DNA of 64,000 bases from Pyrrhoderma lamaoense. Lineage: Eukaryota; Basidiomycota; Agaricomycetes; Hymenochaetales; Hymenochaetaceae. Numbering within the stretch: the stretch's first letter is position 1; every line of letters begins with the position of its first letter. The notes below the pieces were generated by a model, which had not been told where the DNA came from, made no database searches, and was given only the letters and a program-made list of their open reading frames with translations. Of this stretch, positions 22,859 to 36,600 are shown one piece after another. Position numbers and translations under genes: made by a program. The stretch lies in assembly GCA_002794735.1 (NCBI GenBank), contig NBAZ01000012.1, forward strand, positions 434,001 to 498,000. Reading direction: 5' to 3'.

Positions 22859-24035
22859 TTAAATTCGATATGGGCTCTGCGCCTGCGCCTTCCCTTTGCT
22901 ATATCCGATTTAGATTAGATCACATTTTTTGAGGAAAGAGATATAATAGTGGAACCTACCCTTTATTTAGCTTATGATCAGGATAAGCAGTGTCTTTCAT
23001 GTTAAAGTCTTTTATAGGTGTAAAGGACTCTTTCGTTAGTGGTGTCGCATTATAATCATGTCCGTTGGACGTGTATTCATCATATGGATTCGCCATCGTT
23101 TCCACCGGTACCTGAATTGGTGTATGTTGCGTAGGATGATTTGCTCGGGTGGCCTCAATGATACGCCGGTCTGCTTCACGGGTGTAACTTTCCGCCATAG
23201 CAGCATATCTCTTGACTTGCCAGGCAAGTTGCTCTGCTCTGGCTTTGTCGCCCTGTGCAATAGCCCATTTCCTCTCTTCCTTGCAACGGCGACGGTCAGC
23301 TTCGGCCGTTGCAGCACGCTTCCGCAGTCCTGCAAGTTCAAGGTCAAGTAACCTGCCAAGTCCAGTGTATCCCATCTGTTCCATCGTCAATGTTGTCGAA
23401 GTTTCCGTTGCGAGAGTAGCAGGTACACGTTCTGTGTGCTCAGTATATCCCGTGTGTTCTGTGTATACAGTCCGTGGAGGGGACGAAGACCGAGCTCGAG
23501 AGCGTGATCGCGCACGAGCTACGGGCACAGGAGAGGGTGACCGAGAACGAGCATTTATTTCCCGCAATCTAGCACGCATATGCTGTTTTCTCGCTTCTCT
23601 TGCCAGCTCACGCGCAAGTTCTCTGTCTTTCTTTCGATAGCTATGACGACTTCTTCGCCCCTCACCCGATCCTGAGTCTTCTTCTCCTGACCATTCTTCA
23701 ATGGCGGAACTCGCAAGATATGTAACAGCAAAGCCAAGAATAGCCGCAGCCGCGGAAACACCTATTTTTGGAATTTCAGAGCCTTCGGAGACAAATAATG
23801 ATACACCAGCTCTTCCGATACACATTAACGCGAGTGCTGGTGCAAATATAGAAAATTCGGACTGGACGAATTGAAATAAAACGCCTTGAAATGCCCCTTG
23901 AACAATCAAATCCAGTAGCGAATCTTCAACATTGCCATCCGTACCAGTTGACGGAACAACGTCAGGATTTAAAAATGTGAATGCTATTCGGGCGCCGAGA
24001 GCACATAGAATCGGCAGAGAAATTATAAGAGGCAT
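22859..24035 (-). CDS. Membrane protein with RS-rich middle and helical C-terminal region
   Basis: Main exon 22956-24035 (start ATG at 24035). The frame meets TAG at 22956, but the sequence there is a GTAGGT donor. A CTAAT branch site and GATATAG acceptor follow, and continuing from 22887 gives KGKAQAQSPYRI and a stop at 22859. I favour this two-exon form; otherwise the protein ends at 22956 (359 aa). Three hydrophobic segments occupy the first 115 residues (IISLPILCALGARIAF; FAPALALMCIGRAGVSLFV; VSAAAAILGFAVTYLA). Next is a charged helix with ELARELAREARK, an Arg/Ser tract (RARSRSRARSSSPP) and a short YTEHTG duplication. A helical part, RKRAATAEADRRRCKEERKW to SYTREADRRIIEA, faintly resembles the DUF1771 helix that precedes Smr domains, but no Smr domain follows. 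Function unknown. The promoter is shared with SLU7. Confidence 0.65.
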
Positions 24036-24250
24036 GGAAAAAGCATGAAAGGTGGGTATGGAATAGAGAGAGAAAAAGGCTTGCGCCAGTGAAAGACGCA
24101 GGTCAACCTGCTGTAATGTAATAATATGTGTTATGTTGAGACTGTGACATGTTTACGTCACGAGAGTGTATGTTTGCCATTTCTGTTCGTCACATATCTC
24201 GTGGTCACTAAGCAATTGTCTGGGTCGTACCGCGGTCAACGACAACGACA

Positions 24251-26124
24251 ATGGCTGCCTCATCCGCCGCTGGAAAGGTTTCACGTGAGGAGTTCCGGAG
24301 GCAAAAGGACCTTGACGCTGCTAGAAAGGCAGGTACAGCTCCTGCAGAGCTTGATGCTGAGGGACGACCTATCAATCCACACATCCCCCGTAAGTCTCAG
24401 AAATTGCTGAGTTGATTATTGAAACTTATGTTCGCAAAATAACTTGGTAGAATATATCTCTCAGGCACCATGGTATCTTGATACTGGCGCACCATCTCTT
24501 AGCCATCAACGGATTCAGGAGAAGGCAAAACCAAGTATTGATAATTGGTATGACCGAGGCAAGAAGGCTGGCCCTGCGGCAACAAAGTACCGCAAGGGAG
24601 CATGCGAAAACTGTGGTGCTGCGACCCACAAACGGGCTGACTGTCTTGAGCGCCCTCGAAAGAAGGGTGCTAAGTACACAGGAAAGGATATACAGGCCGA
24701 CGAGATTATACAGGCAGTACCAACTGGCTATGATGCAAAAAGAGACCGATGGAATGGGTACGACGTAGAACAATACTCAAAGATCTACGATGAATATGCA
24801 GCCATAGAATCTGCTAGACAGAAACTACGGGAGCAGGAAATTGACGCACAAACCACGACTGACCTTGCAGCTGTGCGAAAAGTTGCAAAGGCGGGAAAAG
24901 GTGATGGTGATGGTGGTGACCCGGACTTTGGCTCGAGCGATGAAGAAGACGACGACGAAGAAAAGTATGCCGATGCAGCTGATGCTGTTGGGCAGAAACT
25001 CGATACAAAAACTCGTATTACAGTACGAAATCTACGTATTCGGGAGGATACTGCCAAATACCTCATAAACTTAGATCCTAGTTCCGCTTACTACGATCCA
25101 AAAACCCGCTCAATGCGTGATGCACCACTGAAGAACGTGCCTACGGAGGATGCTAAGTTTGCAGGTGATAACTTCTATCGATACTCTGGAGAAGCTCCTG
25201 CTGTACAGAAGCTCCAGCTCTTTGCATGGCAAAGTGCTGCGCGTGGGAATGACTTACATCTGAATGCTAACCCTACACAGGGGGAGATTCTACATAAACA
25301 ATTTCAAGAGAAGAGGGAAGAGCTGCGAGATACACAGAAAGTTGGCATTCTCGCCAAATATGGTGGAGAGCAGTATCTTGAGAAAGCTCCAAAAGAGCTT
25401 CTTCAAGGCCAGACTGAAGAATATGTGGAATACTCTCGAACTGGTCAGGTTATCAAAGGTCAAGAACGAGCAAAGGCAAGATCGAAGTACATGGAAGATG
25501 TCTTCACCAACAATCACACTTCAGTATGGGGTTCCTGGTATGACACATCTTCTGGACAGTGGGGTTACGCCTGTTGTCATTCAACGATGCATCTGTCATA
25601 CTGCGCTGGTAAAGCTGCAATTGAGGCGGCGGAAGCAAGTAGCGCACGCACACTACTCGCCGGTCCGTCAAAGAGTGTCTCAGAAGTGGCGCACTCCAGT
25701 ACCCCCTTTCTGACCACCGAAAAGAAACACCCCAGGCAGGGCAGGACGCAAAGGAAAAGAAGATTGATGACAAGACCTTCATTGCTGCCAATAAGCGTAC
25801 ACTTGGTGAGGGAAAAATAGATCTTGACCAGGACCGGCTCGCAGAGGCCATACTAGAAGAGCGAAAACGTAAGGCTCGAAGTGATGATGACAATGACGAT
25901 ACTCAAGGGCGACGGAAGAAATACAACAGTAGTTTACAGGGAGGGAAAACTGGTAGCTCAGAAGTCACAGAAGAAGAATTGGGTATGTTTGTTACAAGCC
26001 TCCAGACCCGTGTCTGTTACTAACAATCTTTGTAGAGGCATACAGGAGGAACCGGATGGCGGGGGCTGAAGACCCTATGTTGAACTATAAGGATAATGCT
26101 AATGGAGACTATGATTATGTGTAG
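24251..26124 (+). CDS. slu7: Pre-mRNA splicing factor SLU7
   Basis: Four exons (24251-24389, 24451-25685, 25736-25982, 26036-26124) give about 569 aa. The start at 24251 gives [19 protein letters not shown]. Seen: the [16 protein letters not shown] block that opens the SLU7 core, a CCHC zinc knuckle [14 protein letters not shown], the KRDRWNGYD motif, the [11 protein letters not shown] block, SVWGSWYD with WGYACCHST, and the acidic C-terminal region ending in [12 protein letters not shown]7 binds the spliceosome at the second step and helps 3' splice-site choice. The last intron has a perfect CTAAC branch. Intron 2 is the weak point. The frame changes between 25680 and 25740, and a 50-nt intron (donor GTGGCG at 25686, CTGAC branch, acceptor CCCCAG) restores it. 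One missing base would do the same. The gene is divergent from the membrane-protein gene, 215 bases apart. Confidence 0.92.
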
Positions 26125-29100
26125 GACAACCTAGTCCAACTCGTTTCTCTACTTTGATCTGTTTTGTCCACCTGTTTTTTTGTTTGTCATATTCAAGCTG
26201 TAATTCTATCGCCTCTTTTTCCTTTCGTACTACGCGAGTTAGACGTCTGTTCCCTCAACAATACTCTACTCTTGAGTTCTTTGTTGACGTGGTAAAGAAT
26301 TAACGATCCGCAACTCTTCTAATTTATACTACTACATAATTATAGCTCATAGTCCAGATGGATCGTCTTCGCTAATTCTTGCATCACATGTCAGAGTTTT
26401 GTAGAAGGTTCATTATTTCACTAGCAACGTAAACTATCTAGTCATTTACTGGAAACTCATGAAATGAGAGATGGTAACACATTTTTGCAGCCTTGTCAGG
26501 GTAAAATCATCTCAATGAGGTCGCAGTTCGCAGATATCCGGTATTGAGTTGAGAATATTGAGAATGGATCTGATCAGATAAACAAGTGGTTTTATGCTAC
26601 TGTTCCGTAATCGTCATAGAAAGTGTGTACTTGATGCTGCCTCTGCTTCTGTAATATCGATCAGTATACCTTGTGGCGCGGGACATGACATGCATGATGT
26701 AAGTGTTAACAAACTTCCGTAACAAAGCTGGATGTCTGTTACTGTACCTGCACTTTCAAAGCCCTTCATACCTTCCTTAGGTCATTGTGACAAGGCCTGG
26801 GTACACGGTCTTTATTTTAGTTTCTTTGACATACTTCACTATGAATAATCACTTTGGATCAAACATATCTAGGAGGACGCCCATGCTCTTTTTTACATTT
26901 TCCCTTTCGTGCGATCCATTTACATGTTTCTTTCATACTTCTGCGGTCGGTCTACTGAAGGATGGATCGAGCATCGATAGTCTCGCTGCTACCTTTCTAA
27001 TGATAGTGAAAACACTCATGGTTTTCGAGTCCCGCCGGTATTGCCTTCCGAAACTCTTCTAATGCGCAATGATACCAACGTCGCGACCTTCTATGACTGG
27101 CAAGGAAGACAAGGAATGCTATAATAGAATATTAAAAGGAAGCAAAAGACCTTTAGGATGGAAGCACACGTGCTGAAAGTAGACTTTTTCTGAAGCGAGT
27201 GGCCTCATGCTAACCGAAATACCTCCGCTTGGCTTTCGGGCCTGAGCAACAGCGCCATCCTGTTGGGACAAGAGCTAAGTTATACTGACACATCTATTCT
27301 CTATAACAAATGTAGGAATAATAGTGTTGCGATCGGTGGAATTTGAGGGTGACGGCGTTTCCTCAGCGTGCATTTGTTGAATTTAGAGAATTTTCATCTG
27401 ATCTAATTCTATCTAGGCCATGGGGACTGGCAACACAACTTAAGACAAAGTAACGGCTCGTAAAGTGCATGTTTATTCTTTCTTTCGCACAGAACCAATT
27501 ATGAACTCACAATTGTCTCGACTCCATATTTTTAATATAACTGTCTATTGAAGATGTCCATATGCTTAGAAGTCAGTGTAAATGTTTGAAACTCTTATCT
27601 TGCCGGTTGCCACCATGTGTTCATGGCCTTTGAGTCGATAGAGCCGATAAACAGAGTTGTGATTGACGTTTGATGAATGAAGAGGCTAAGCCAAAGCTTA
27701 ATGGTTCAATTTTGTACTGGCACAGTGATACTCGAATCGAAGATAATATCACGTCTCAGGGGCCAAAGGACATCACAATCAACAGACCATTACCTATGTT
27801 TATATCTTCGCCAAGGATTCATCGAAATCAGACCTACTTAAGTCTTAGCGCATACAATGGCATCCTTCTTTGATTATCACAAAAAACTAGTGTATTTCAA
27901 AACATTAAATTGTTTCTCTAGCCGAAGAATATCTTGAAAGGTGATCCATACACACGTATACATATTTTCTTGAGACCAAAGATATATGCATCTATCGAGA
28001 TCTACTTGAATATATACGTATGTGTAAATAACATTTCGTGTTTGGGGTGCATCTACGTTTCGTATTTCGTTCTGAATATAAGTACACTCTATTCTCACAG
28101 TTCCTTAAGTATACAATCTCCACGGAAATCTAGATCTATTCATACACTGGGCGCATATCAGTACTGAATAAAACGATCGTATTTGTTAGTGGACATGAGA
28201 ACAGATATTCGTGTCTGTCATTGACACTTTAAAAAGATACATTATGTTAGAAGATCTCAACGTATATAATTTCATTGACCAATTTAACACTGTAGAATGC
28301 CCCTGTTTCTATAAAACTATCTCAGCATTCATTGCCTTGGAGTTCGTATTTTGAAATAAGAGGATTCGATATAAGCGGAAGACAGTTTGATTTTCACTAA
28401 ACGATCCTTGGATGATCAACACATGGAAAGCCATGGGGATACACGCTCATTTTCCATAATAAATAAGTAACTTCTCGAAGGCTTGAAAGACGTAAGCTCT
28501 GAGTACGTATAGATACAGACCTTTCTTTAGATATCTTTGAGTAGATGGGAACTCAAAGCCCGAAGCCGCCATCGTCTTAATAACCAGTAACTGATACGCA
28601 ACTTTGGGATTCTTGTGGTTGAGTATAACATACTAGATAAGAATAGTAAGCGATTCCAGTGGAGACAAAAGCTTCACTTATATTCATATACTGCACCGTG
28701 GGAAAGTTGGGATTGTCTCTCAAGTTATATCCGCCGGAAGCCTTCGTCTTCAGCCAGGGACCTTAAGATGTTGTATTTTTTAATTATTTATAATGATGAG
28801 AGTCAAAGAAAGACTATGGCAGTATGGGAATGATGTAACTGCGATTTTCTGAACTCTCTTAGCAGTTATGGCGTGTCCTTTTTGTCTCACAATGTAAAGC
28901 GTAGATAATTAACAAACTCACATTCCTTTTTCCATATTTGGACTAGCGTAATAGTCTGTATTGTTCCCCTTAGTCTAAGTTAAACCCCCTCAAACCTTTT
29001 TCTCAAATTCCTCTTTATATTCTCTTATCCGTCTCCCTTGAATTTGATGTTTATTTCTCTCCAAACAGAATGTATGCGGATGTATTTAGTATCACAGCGA

Positions 29101-29657
29101 CAGGTTTCCATGAGTTGAAAATAAGAGGTAATAATTTACATAATTTTCTACAATTATTTCCCTCTGTTCAAAAAAGGGATAAATTTTCATCCTGAATAAA
29201 TGCAATTTTTTTCGCCCACCCCCGAAAGCCCTTGAAATGAGGTAACGGGTACGGAAACGTCGAGTGATCCGTTGAACCGCTCATGTTCGAAAAGGCAGCC
29301 AGAAACCGGGCGATAACTGTTCGTGGCAAGTCTTCCACAAAGAAGTTTCGCAAAATCTTACTCAAACCGCGTTACCCTGAGATACCCTGATTGTTTACAT
29401 ATTTGCGACCCTTTTCATCCCCCAGATTCATATAAACCATTGCAAGTCGATCACAGTACGCTTGTTCACTACTTTTAAGCTCCCGCTTCCAACAGTGTCT
29501 ATTCAATATCATCCCCGCCAATATCGTTGTCTTGTCTCTCCCTAAGCAAAATGGCTCATTCGCTTCCTTAGTCTGTGTTCCTTGTCTCTCTTCTGCGTAA
29601 TTTGAGGCTGACCACAATTATAGCTCGCTGCAATATATCACACCACATCCGCAATAT
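26125..29657. other. Gene-free region between SLU7 and the Zn2Cys6 factor
   Basis: 3.5 kb with no frame longer than about 90 codons on either strand and no domain in any of them. AT-rich, without obvious long repeats, LTR ends or RNA genes. The last 150 bases are the leader of the Zn2Cys6 gene. Confidence 0.45.
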
Positions 29658-30697
29658 ATGCTTCCTAGTCATGCTCAGCAACACACACATCTACCAGGCT
29701 CCGTACACTTGGTATCGGCGCAGTTACGCGTGGAGCAACCACAGCGTAAACGCCCCAAGTACACTCGTAGTAAAACCGGTTGCCTGACTTGCAGGGGTAA
29801 AAAAATAAAGGTTCGGATAGGTTTTTCTTTCGCGTCTTACCGCACCACTCTAAATTGGAATTTTAGTGCGATGAAACAAAACCAAAATGTACTCGGTGCA
29901 CGCATGGTCAACGGGATGTGAGTGTCAAATGTTTGTGGAATGATGTTATCGGAGAATAACTTATCATAAACAATAGTGTACTTGGCCAGATCCAGCTCCA
30001 GCGAAGAAAAAAGCCCCAGTCCGCAAGAACTCTGCAAATCAAGATAGGGTATCGAACACGGACTCAGCTTCTCGTTCATCTGATTCAACCCCAACCTCTC
30101 GTGACCCTACTCCAAGTACACGCGATGTTGACAATAGTCTCCAAGGGATTCCCGTACTCGATCACGACCGACGGTGTGTACCTATGAATTCATTCTGACT
30201 ATAATGTGCTCTTTACTGAAGAATAATATGTAGTTCCTCTCAGGTGTACACATACACAGATCCAGCTAATTCCTTAGAGCGACGGCAATCGTAAGTGAAC
30301 GCACCACACTACATTCTTGATGGTCTAACCACCCTGAAGGTTGCCCCACACTGGCTCTCACAGCCATCTTCCATCCCATGCTATGACGACGCCTTTAAGT
30401 TCTGGTACAGCTCTGCAGTCATACTCGACTCCAATGACGGGATCATATGATTATAGCCAGTCGCCAAATGGGTCGATCTCTTCGCGAAGTAACTCACGCC
30501 CTTCCACTGCAAACTCACTACCACCCTCTCGCTACTCAGGCCCGGGGTTAGAGAGTGCTCACTATGAACCTACAGGTGTTCCTCGTTGGGATCCACTACC
30601 TGATCCCCGAGCAGATGCTACCTACGGTTATCACCCTTCTCCAGATGGTGATCTCATGGCTAGACAGTTCGCTCATGAACATGTTGGTAGGATTTAA
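29658..30697 (+). CDS. Zn2Cys6 (fungal zinc cluster) transcription factor, small
   Basis: Five exons (29658-29810, 29867-29917, 29977-30173, 30234-30290, 30340-30697) give 271 aa. The zinc cluster is split over three exons and reads SKTGCLTCRGKKIKCDE...PKCTRCTHGQRDCTWP, giving all six cysteines with the spacing CX2CX6CX5-6CX2CX6C. The basic stretch QRKRPKYTRSK precedes it. The join from exon 3 to exon 4 uses the TATGTAG acceptor just before TTCCTCTCAG; the nearer CTCTCAG would shift the frame. The rest is Ser/Pro-rich and disordered. The middle-homology 'fungal_trans' domain found in most large members is absent. It binds DNA in the nucleus, probably at CGG-type half sites, but with no coiled-coil linker visible it may bind as a monomer. 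The target genes are unknown. Confidence 0.88.
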
Positions 30698-33600
30698 TCT
30701 TATGTCCTTCCAATGATTTTGGTAATATGTTGTAATGTACTTTCTTATTGTATGATGTTTTCGGCTGTCTATTATATACCCCTAATAACCGGATCTAAAT
30801 TTCTCGTCTATAGTATAGGCATGTATATAGAGCTCACTGTTCTTTGCTGTTGAATAATAATAATGTCAATACTTTCAAATATGCTTTTGTCTCCGTCTTG
30901 GATACTGAAAGACGATCGGTGGTGTTACGCGGCGGCCCCGCTTGCATCGGCCTCGTGCTCACAAGCGCTAAATTGACAATCGCTTAGATCTCATTTATTT
31001 CTTCCAATTAGCTATTGATGTATCCTTGGAAAAGTGCGAAAATGCAGGTCCTCTGTTCTTTGATTGTGAAGGACTTTCTCACCCTTCTTCGGGCCTCAAA
31101 TCCCCGGTGTTAGCTTGCAAAACGTGAGTCTCGTGTTTAACATGTTTTACATCAAGATTGGGTCCAATTTTCCTTGATGCTCCCATGAGGAGAACACTCA
31201 TGCCGTGGTCTCCATTTTATGTTGATAACTACACTGTTGTCAAAGTCTGCATGTGGCTACCCCTTTTTCTTTTACAAAAGATTATGTCAAGAGTAAGTAA
31301 TCAAGAAGCAGTATGTTATCTAGTCATGAAGTCAGAGAACTCATCAACAATCCAGGCATGAAACTTTAAAACTTTTCAACAAAGAGGTGTGTACGTTGCA
31401 AATAATTTGGAACTAGAAGAAAAATATTGGCAAATATCTTTTCTCCTCGGGCTTCACATACTACAATGTGCTCAGCATATTGTGGTGTGGGTCATCTATC
31501 ATAAAATCGGGGGAACCTTCAGGGAAGAACTGATTTCTAACAACTCACATTTTCCGATCAGTGTGACTGGGATAGCATAACGTACGAACCTTTTCTTCGC
31601 TGTTTCAAATGCTTGGATTCTAAGAACTTTGTGGCAAATTCAATTGAAGTGTATTTCCCCATCCAGCACCTCCTTTCTCTGCCCTCAAAGTATCCGCGCC
31701 GCGAGTGTTTTAAGATTTGACCCTATTTTGATATGAGAGTCATCATGCCTGTCAGGTCATTCACTCAACTTAGACTTCAACCTTTTCTAAGTTCAAAACG
31801 AACTACGGAATGCTAATTTTATACGTCTGTCGATCCACCAGTGTAGTCTAACCAATTCTTCTCTGTCACTTTAGGCTTCCTTATCTTCGCGGATTGAGCC
31901 GTATCCGCGACTGAGAAAGGTAACCGCAAGGAACAAGAAGCATGACTCCATCACTTTGTTAATTTCCTGTAAACCCGGGAAAATCAAAAGGTATTCATGT
32001 ATAAAGATTTTTTTCTTGCGAGTTCAGCAGGTGTGATCGCTATAAGTACCGCTCTAGATGCTGAGCAACGCGAGCCAACCCTCGGTCGAGAAGTGAGACA
32101 TCACCAGAAACTGAAGATGATGAAGTCTACTTTGATCAATTCTATCAACTTCTTCGTCATTAGTGAGCCTGATCTCAGTAAAACCAGATGCAATTAAGGT
32201 TTCTTCTCACATGCCGTAAGTATATCGAAGCTGAGTGGTAGTTACAAAAGGGGTTGCACACAGCACTGGTTCACTATTCCAGAGTTATATTATCTACAAA
32301 ACTGTATCTTAGTGATGAGGAGATGCATAATAGTAGCCTATTCTGATTCCACCGAGTCAACATAGTGATTTAATATAGCCCAATAGGAGCCAGTATATTA
32401 CTACCATTTTTCTTCATCTAACTTAATGGTTCATACCAAGGCTAGTGGCTTTTGTATTGTAAATAAAGTTATTGATAGATGACTGTAATAAACAAAGAGA
32501 TACACGTATACGGGACTAGTTTCAAGCCTCTTATAGGACGATGATTAGCTGCCATACAAACTCAATCGAGGTTGAAATGAACATGATTTTTAGGACATTT
32601 GCTTCCGAAATCAAATCCTGTTTATTTCAACTTGACAATTATACGTTAACGATGAACTGCAATAAAATATTGGTCCATTCTTCCCAGGCCATTCTTTAGT
32701 ATAATTATACTCATGATACTTGAATGATATACTTTATATAAGATGACACTCATTCAAACTTGTTGTATGTTGTTTGGCAAGCCTATTAGACGCGCAATAT
32801 AGATAATATGTAATTCCAAATCAACTTGATAAAAAACTATTGGAAGTCTGATAGTTCGTTACCGCTCATTCACCCTTTCAGCCGCTCAGAAGGAAGATAT
32901 AAACTTACAAATTCTTTTCGAGTCTCAAGAGACATCAATCGATCGGCCCACATAAAATAAATATTCACGACGTTGTGTTTCTCGGAGATCCTGAACAACC
33001 TAGAGGGTGCCGAAGGCGTCTTCGAAGTGTTAGACTTTTGAATTTCTCATTCAGAAGCGGCGCGTATTCGAGTCCGAACGTATCGTTGAGAACTTGCACC
33101 GTTTCTATTCAGAAAAAAAAAATACTTCCTCTAGCTAGCTTGACTAACATCGCTTAATGTAGAAGTGGCTATCCAGGTGCTTATGCTTTTGCTATATTTT
33201 TACCGAGTTCTCTCGGCAAGGGAGACTCAACAGAACTCACAGCCGAAAATGAGAGGGGAAATTCTAAACATCAAGCTTAGTGACTAATAAGTGGACTTCT
33301 TACAAATTATCCTTCCTACGGGGAAAGCAGTCCTCATATTTAACCCCCCTGTTTCAGACTCGGGAGGTTGATATTCCAGACTGAATCTGGTGTACTGATC
33401 GCTTTATTTTAGTTAATCAATGTGTTTAAGGTCCTGGAAAGTAGGCGCTTTTCAAACAAATATAGATGGCCTTTACAGACATTTGAAATAGAGGTATGCT
33501 GATCGCGGCAATATCTCTGAAATGTATGCTTGAATCCACCGCCAGTTTATCTACCTTTCGGTGTGACATCGAGAGACAAAATGTGTAGGGTGAAGTAGGT

Positions 33601-36600
33601 CTTTTTGGAATCACAAAACAATGAGATTAGACCATAATAGTGGACCATCCGACACGGTAGAGACCTATGTTCCAACAATAGATCAGAATTCTGAAGGTCC
33701 AAACACACACACACACACACCAAACAAAAAAAAAAGACATGACACAGTTGATTTGAGTATCATTTTTATAATTTTGACCCTGCGAAGAGCACCTTAACTG
33801 TTTCTGGTTTCGACGCATTTTTTTTTTACACTTAACCCTTTCTATGGCGTGAAAAAAAAATGGAATCGCTCTTTGACGTCGTCGCTCCGTAGTCCGACAA
33901 ATACTTAAAAAATCAAGGGTAGAAAGCTTGTCAGTGTTGATCGTCGAGCTCGACGTAAACCAAGACCGACGATTGGACTTAGTATGGTAATGCGCCACCA
34001 GAGAGGGGACGGAGGGAGGGGTGGGGGGAGGTGGCTTATACATATCCATTACAATTTGTTTTTCCAGTTTTAGGAAAGAATTCAAGATTCTTTTACTAAT
34101 ACAGATTGATAATTTAAAAAAGCGGGCAGTTTTCTTCACCCGTTCCTGTAACACCTTAAATATGACTCAAGATAGCCTGACACTGTCTTTTGAGCTGACA
34201 TTGAACCGCAATTATACGAGTCACTTGACGTCAGACTCTAGGTCCCTTGCCTTTTTGTAACCATCTAGCTATTCTAGGGATCTTGTCGTTTTAAGCGACG
34301 AATATGAGTAAGTGATTCTATAGTTATAGTGACGATGAAATCACGTATCTACATACCGAAAGATTAAGTTTTCAGAGTTTAGGATTGTTTGTTGTTCGTT
34401 ACTCACTGATTTCGATCCTATGCCATCATGTTATGTTTATCTGAGCTAAAAGCAGGTGAGGATGGCTACCATCATTTCTTTGAGCTCTTTTAAGAACCAC
34501 AAAGATTCTTAAATTCATTAACATCATTGTATACGATATATATCATTGGGATCAATAAACAATAGATACATATAAGTATTAAGATAGATATGCAACAAAA
34601 AAAAGGGATTGGAGACATAGACAAGAGCATGCAGTGTACTATCCATCTTCATTTTCCCCTAAAGTATCTAAATGACTCCGTCGTCAAGAAAGTAAAATCT
34701 ATCTCACTCCCCACAAGGACATCAGTATGTAGTAGTAGGAATGAATGATGGAGGCAAAACTCCCGAGCATATGAGCACAATACCACAGCAACGAAAAATC
34801 GGATCACGTTTCGAATGCTCCTTCGACCACGGGCATGTAAGAGCCCTAGAGAACTTTAGTATAAGTATAGACATACACATCCCTTCAAGTTTTTTTTTTT
34901 CGAAGATTGAAAAAGAAAAAAAAAAGAATAATATCGGAAACATCGGAAAGAAGGTAACGGAGAAATAATTCAGCAGCTAAAATGTGACTTGTGGTGTTTG
35001 GTGTTGACATAAAGAATGGCCTCCCTCCCCCCCACATCATTCACACAAACCGTTTATCCTTATCCTAGAAGACAAAGAATTTACTTCATCCCCGTGTCAT
35101 GGGAGAAATACTAAATGATTTTGTGAGAACCGATTTTGTTGGATCCGTTATCGTATCTGACACGAAGGTATCAACATGATGAACACCGCAAAGCGCTGCA
35201 AGAAAATCTTGGACGTACTTGAAAGTTACTCATGAATAAGAAATAAAAGTGCTGCGGCGCAGGGCATCAATAATCTTTAATCTTTACAGCAATCAGTAAA
35301 TAGCAGAATTTTAGCTATTACTTACCGAACCCACGGATCTATATTTTTCACCCATTCTAAATGCTATGGCCTTATCATTCTGATCCAGCTCCAGCCCCCA
35401 AAAAAGCACTGGAAACTAAGTAGTCCAGTCAGTTGAATTGAGATAGATAGAAGGGTTCCCCTCTCTCGAGTGCTTCACTTTAACGTGCCCTTACCCATTG
35501 GTTCGACTAAACATAGCTGTGCAAAGAAAAAATAAGTACGGCAGGATCAGCGTATACTGACGAACTTTTTTTTTTGAAAATCAAAACACTGATTATAATC
35601 AACTTCTCAATTGCGGCGACGTTGAAGGGTGAGGGAAGAAAGATGAATTAGTATTGCAGACTTAGACTAGCGCGCAGTTCATGGCGTCATTATGTTCTCC
35701 TTCGTTCTCTTTTATGACTCAAACCGTTTTACACTGCCTTGCGAAAAAGGAGTAGGAAAGAGCGAGCCCGTAACCCCATAACGTATCCTGCAACCACATC
35801 TTAAACATATATGTTCAGCTTTTTGAAGAAGAAGAAGATCTAGAAGAGGCAATTCGTAAAAAAAAAGCAAGTCACTGATCGACGACGCTAATTGACAAAT
35901 ATTAATCTTGGAAGTTATAACCACTTCTCCAACGGTCTCGTCCTTCGTAAAGTTTTAGTTTTTAAGACTCAAAAAAAAAGAAAAAGGTTACCGAAAAAAA
36001 GAAAAGGTCAAAACTTATTTTTTTAAATACCATAACGATATGGTTATCATAAAACCCACCGTCCTGACAAGACGTTTCAACACATATATATAACAACACC
36101 TCCTTCAAGTCCCTCCGATTCAGTCAGTCGCGACTTGGGGAGGAGTAGGATAGTAAAATTGACCTGAGTTAGGTTTTGATAAGTATTTTTTTACATTCAA
36201 ACACAGCGTGACAATAAAGTTCACTTCAGATTGAAAAAAAAGTTTTGACTAGTTTCGATTTAGAAAACATTCGAGGGTGGGGAGGGGGGTCGAAGCGCGC
36301 GTGTCCTTTAGACTGCGTATTCTTATTTCGCCCATAGAGAATATGAGAGAGAGAGAGAGACACTCTTTCTTTTTTTTTTTCTTTGACCGTTGTCTCCGTG
36401 ATCAAAAGCATTCTGCTTCGAAAAAGGCGAATATGATTTCGAGCCAACACCCCATCCTAAAAAAGCTGCGCTCTCCAAATTCTTCTCACCAAACGAGATT
36501 TTGATAGTCGAACCAGTAAGCATATTTTTCTCTCGCTATACAGAACGAAAGGACGAAGCCACAGGGGGGAAGGGGGCATATAGGCGAAATCAGCCATTAG

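Noticed and set aside
33627..34154. 175-codon minus-strand frame in the gene-free region
   Set aside because: Composition is driven by A/T runs and a CA repeat; no domain or homologous motif.
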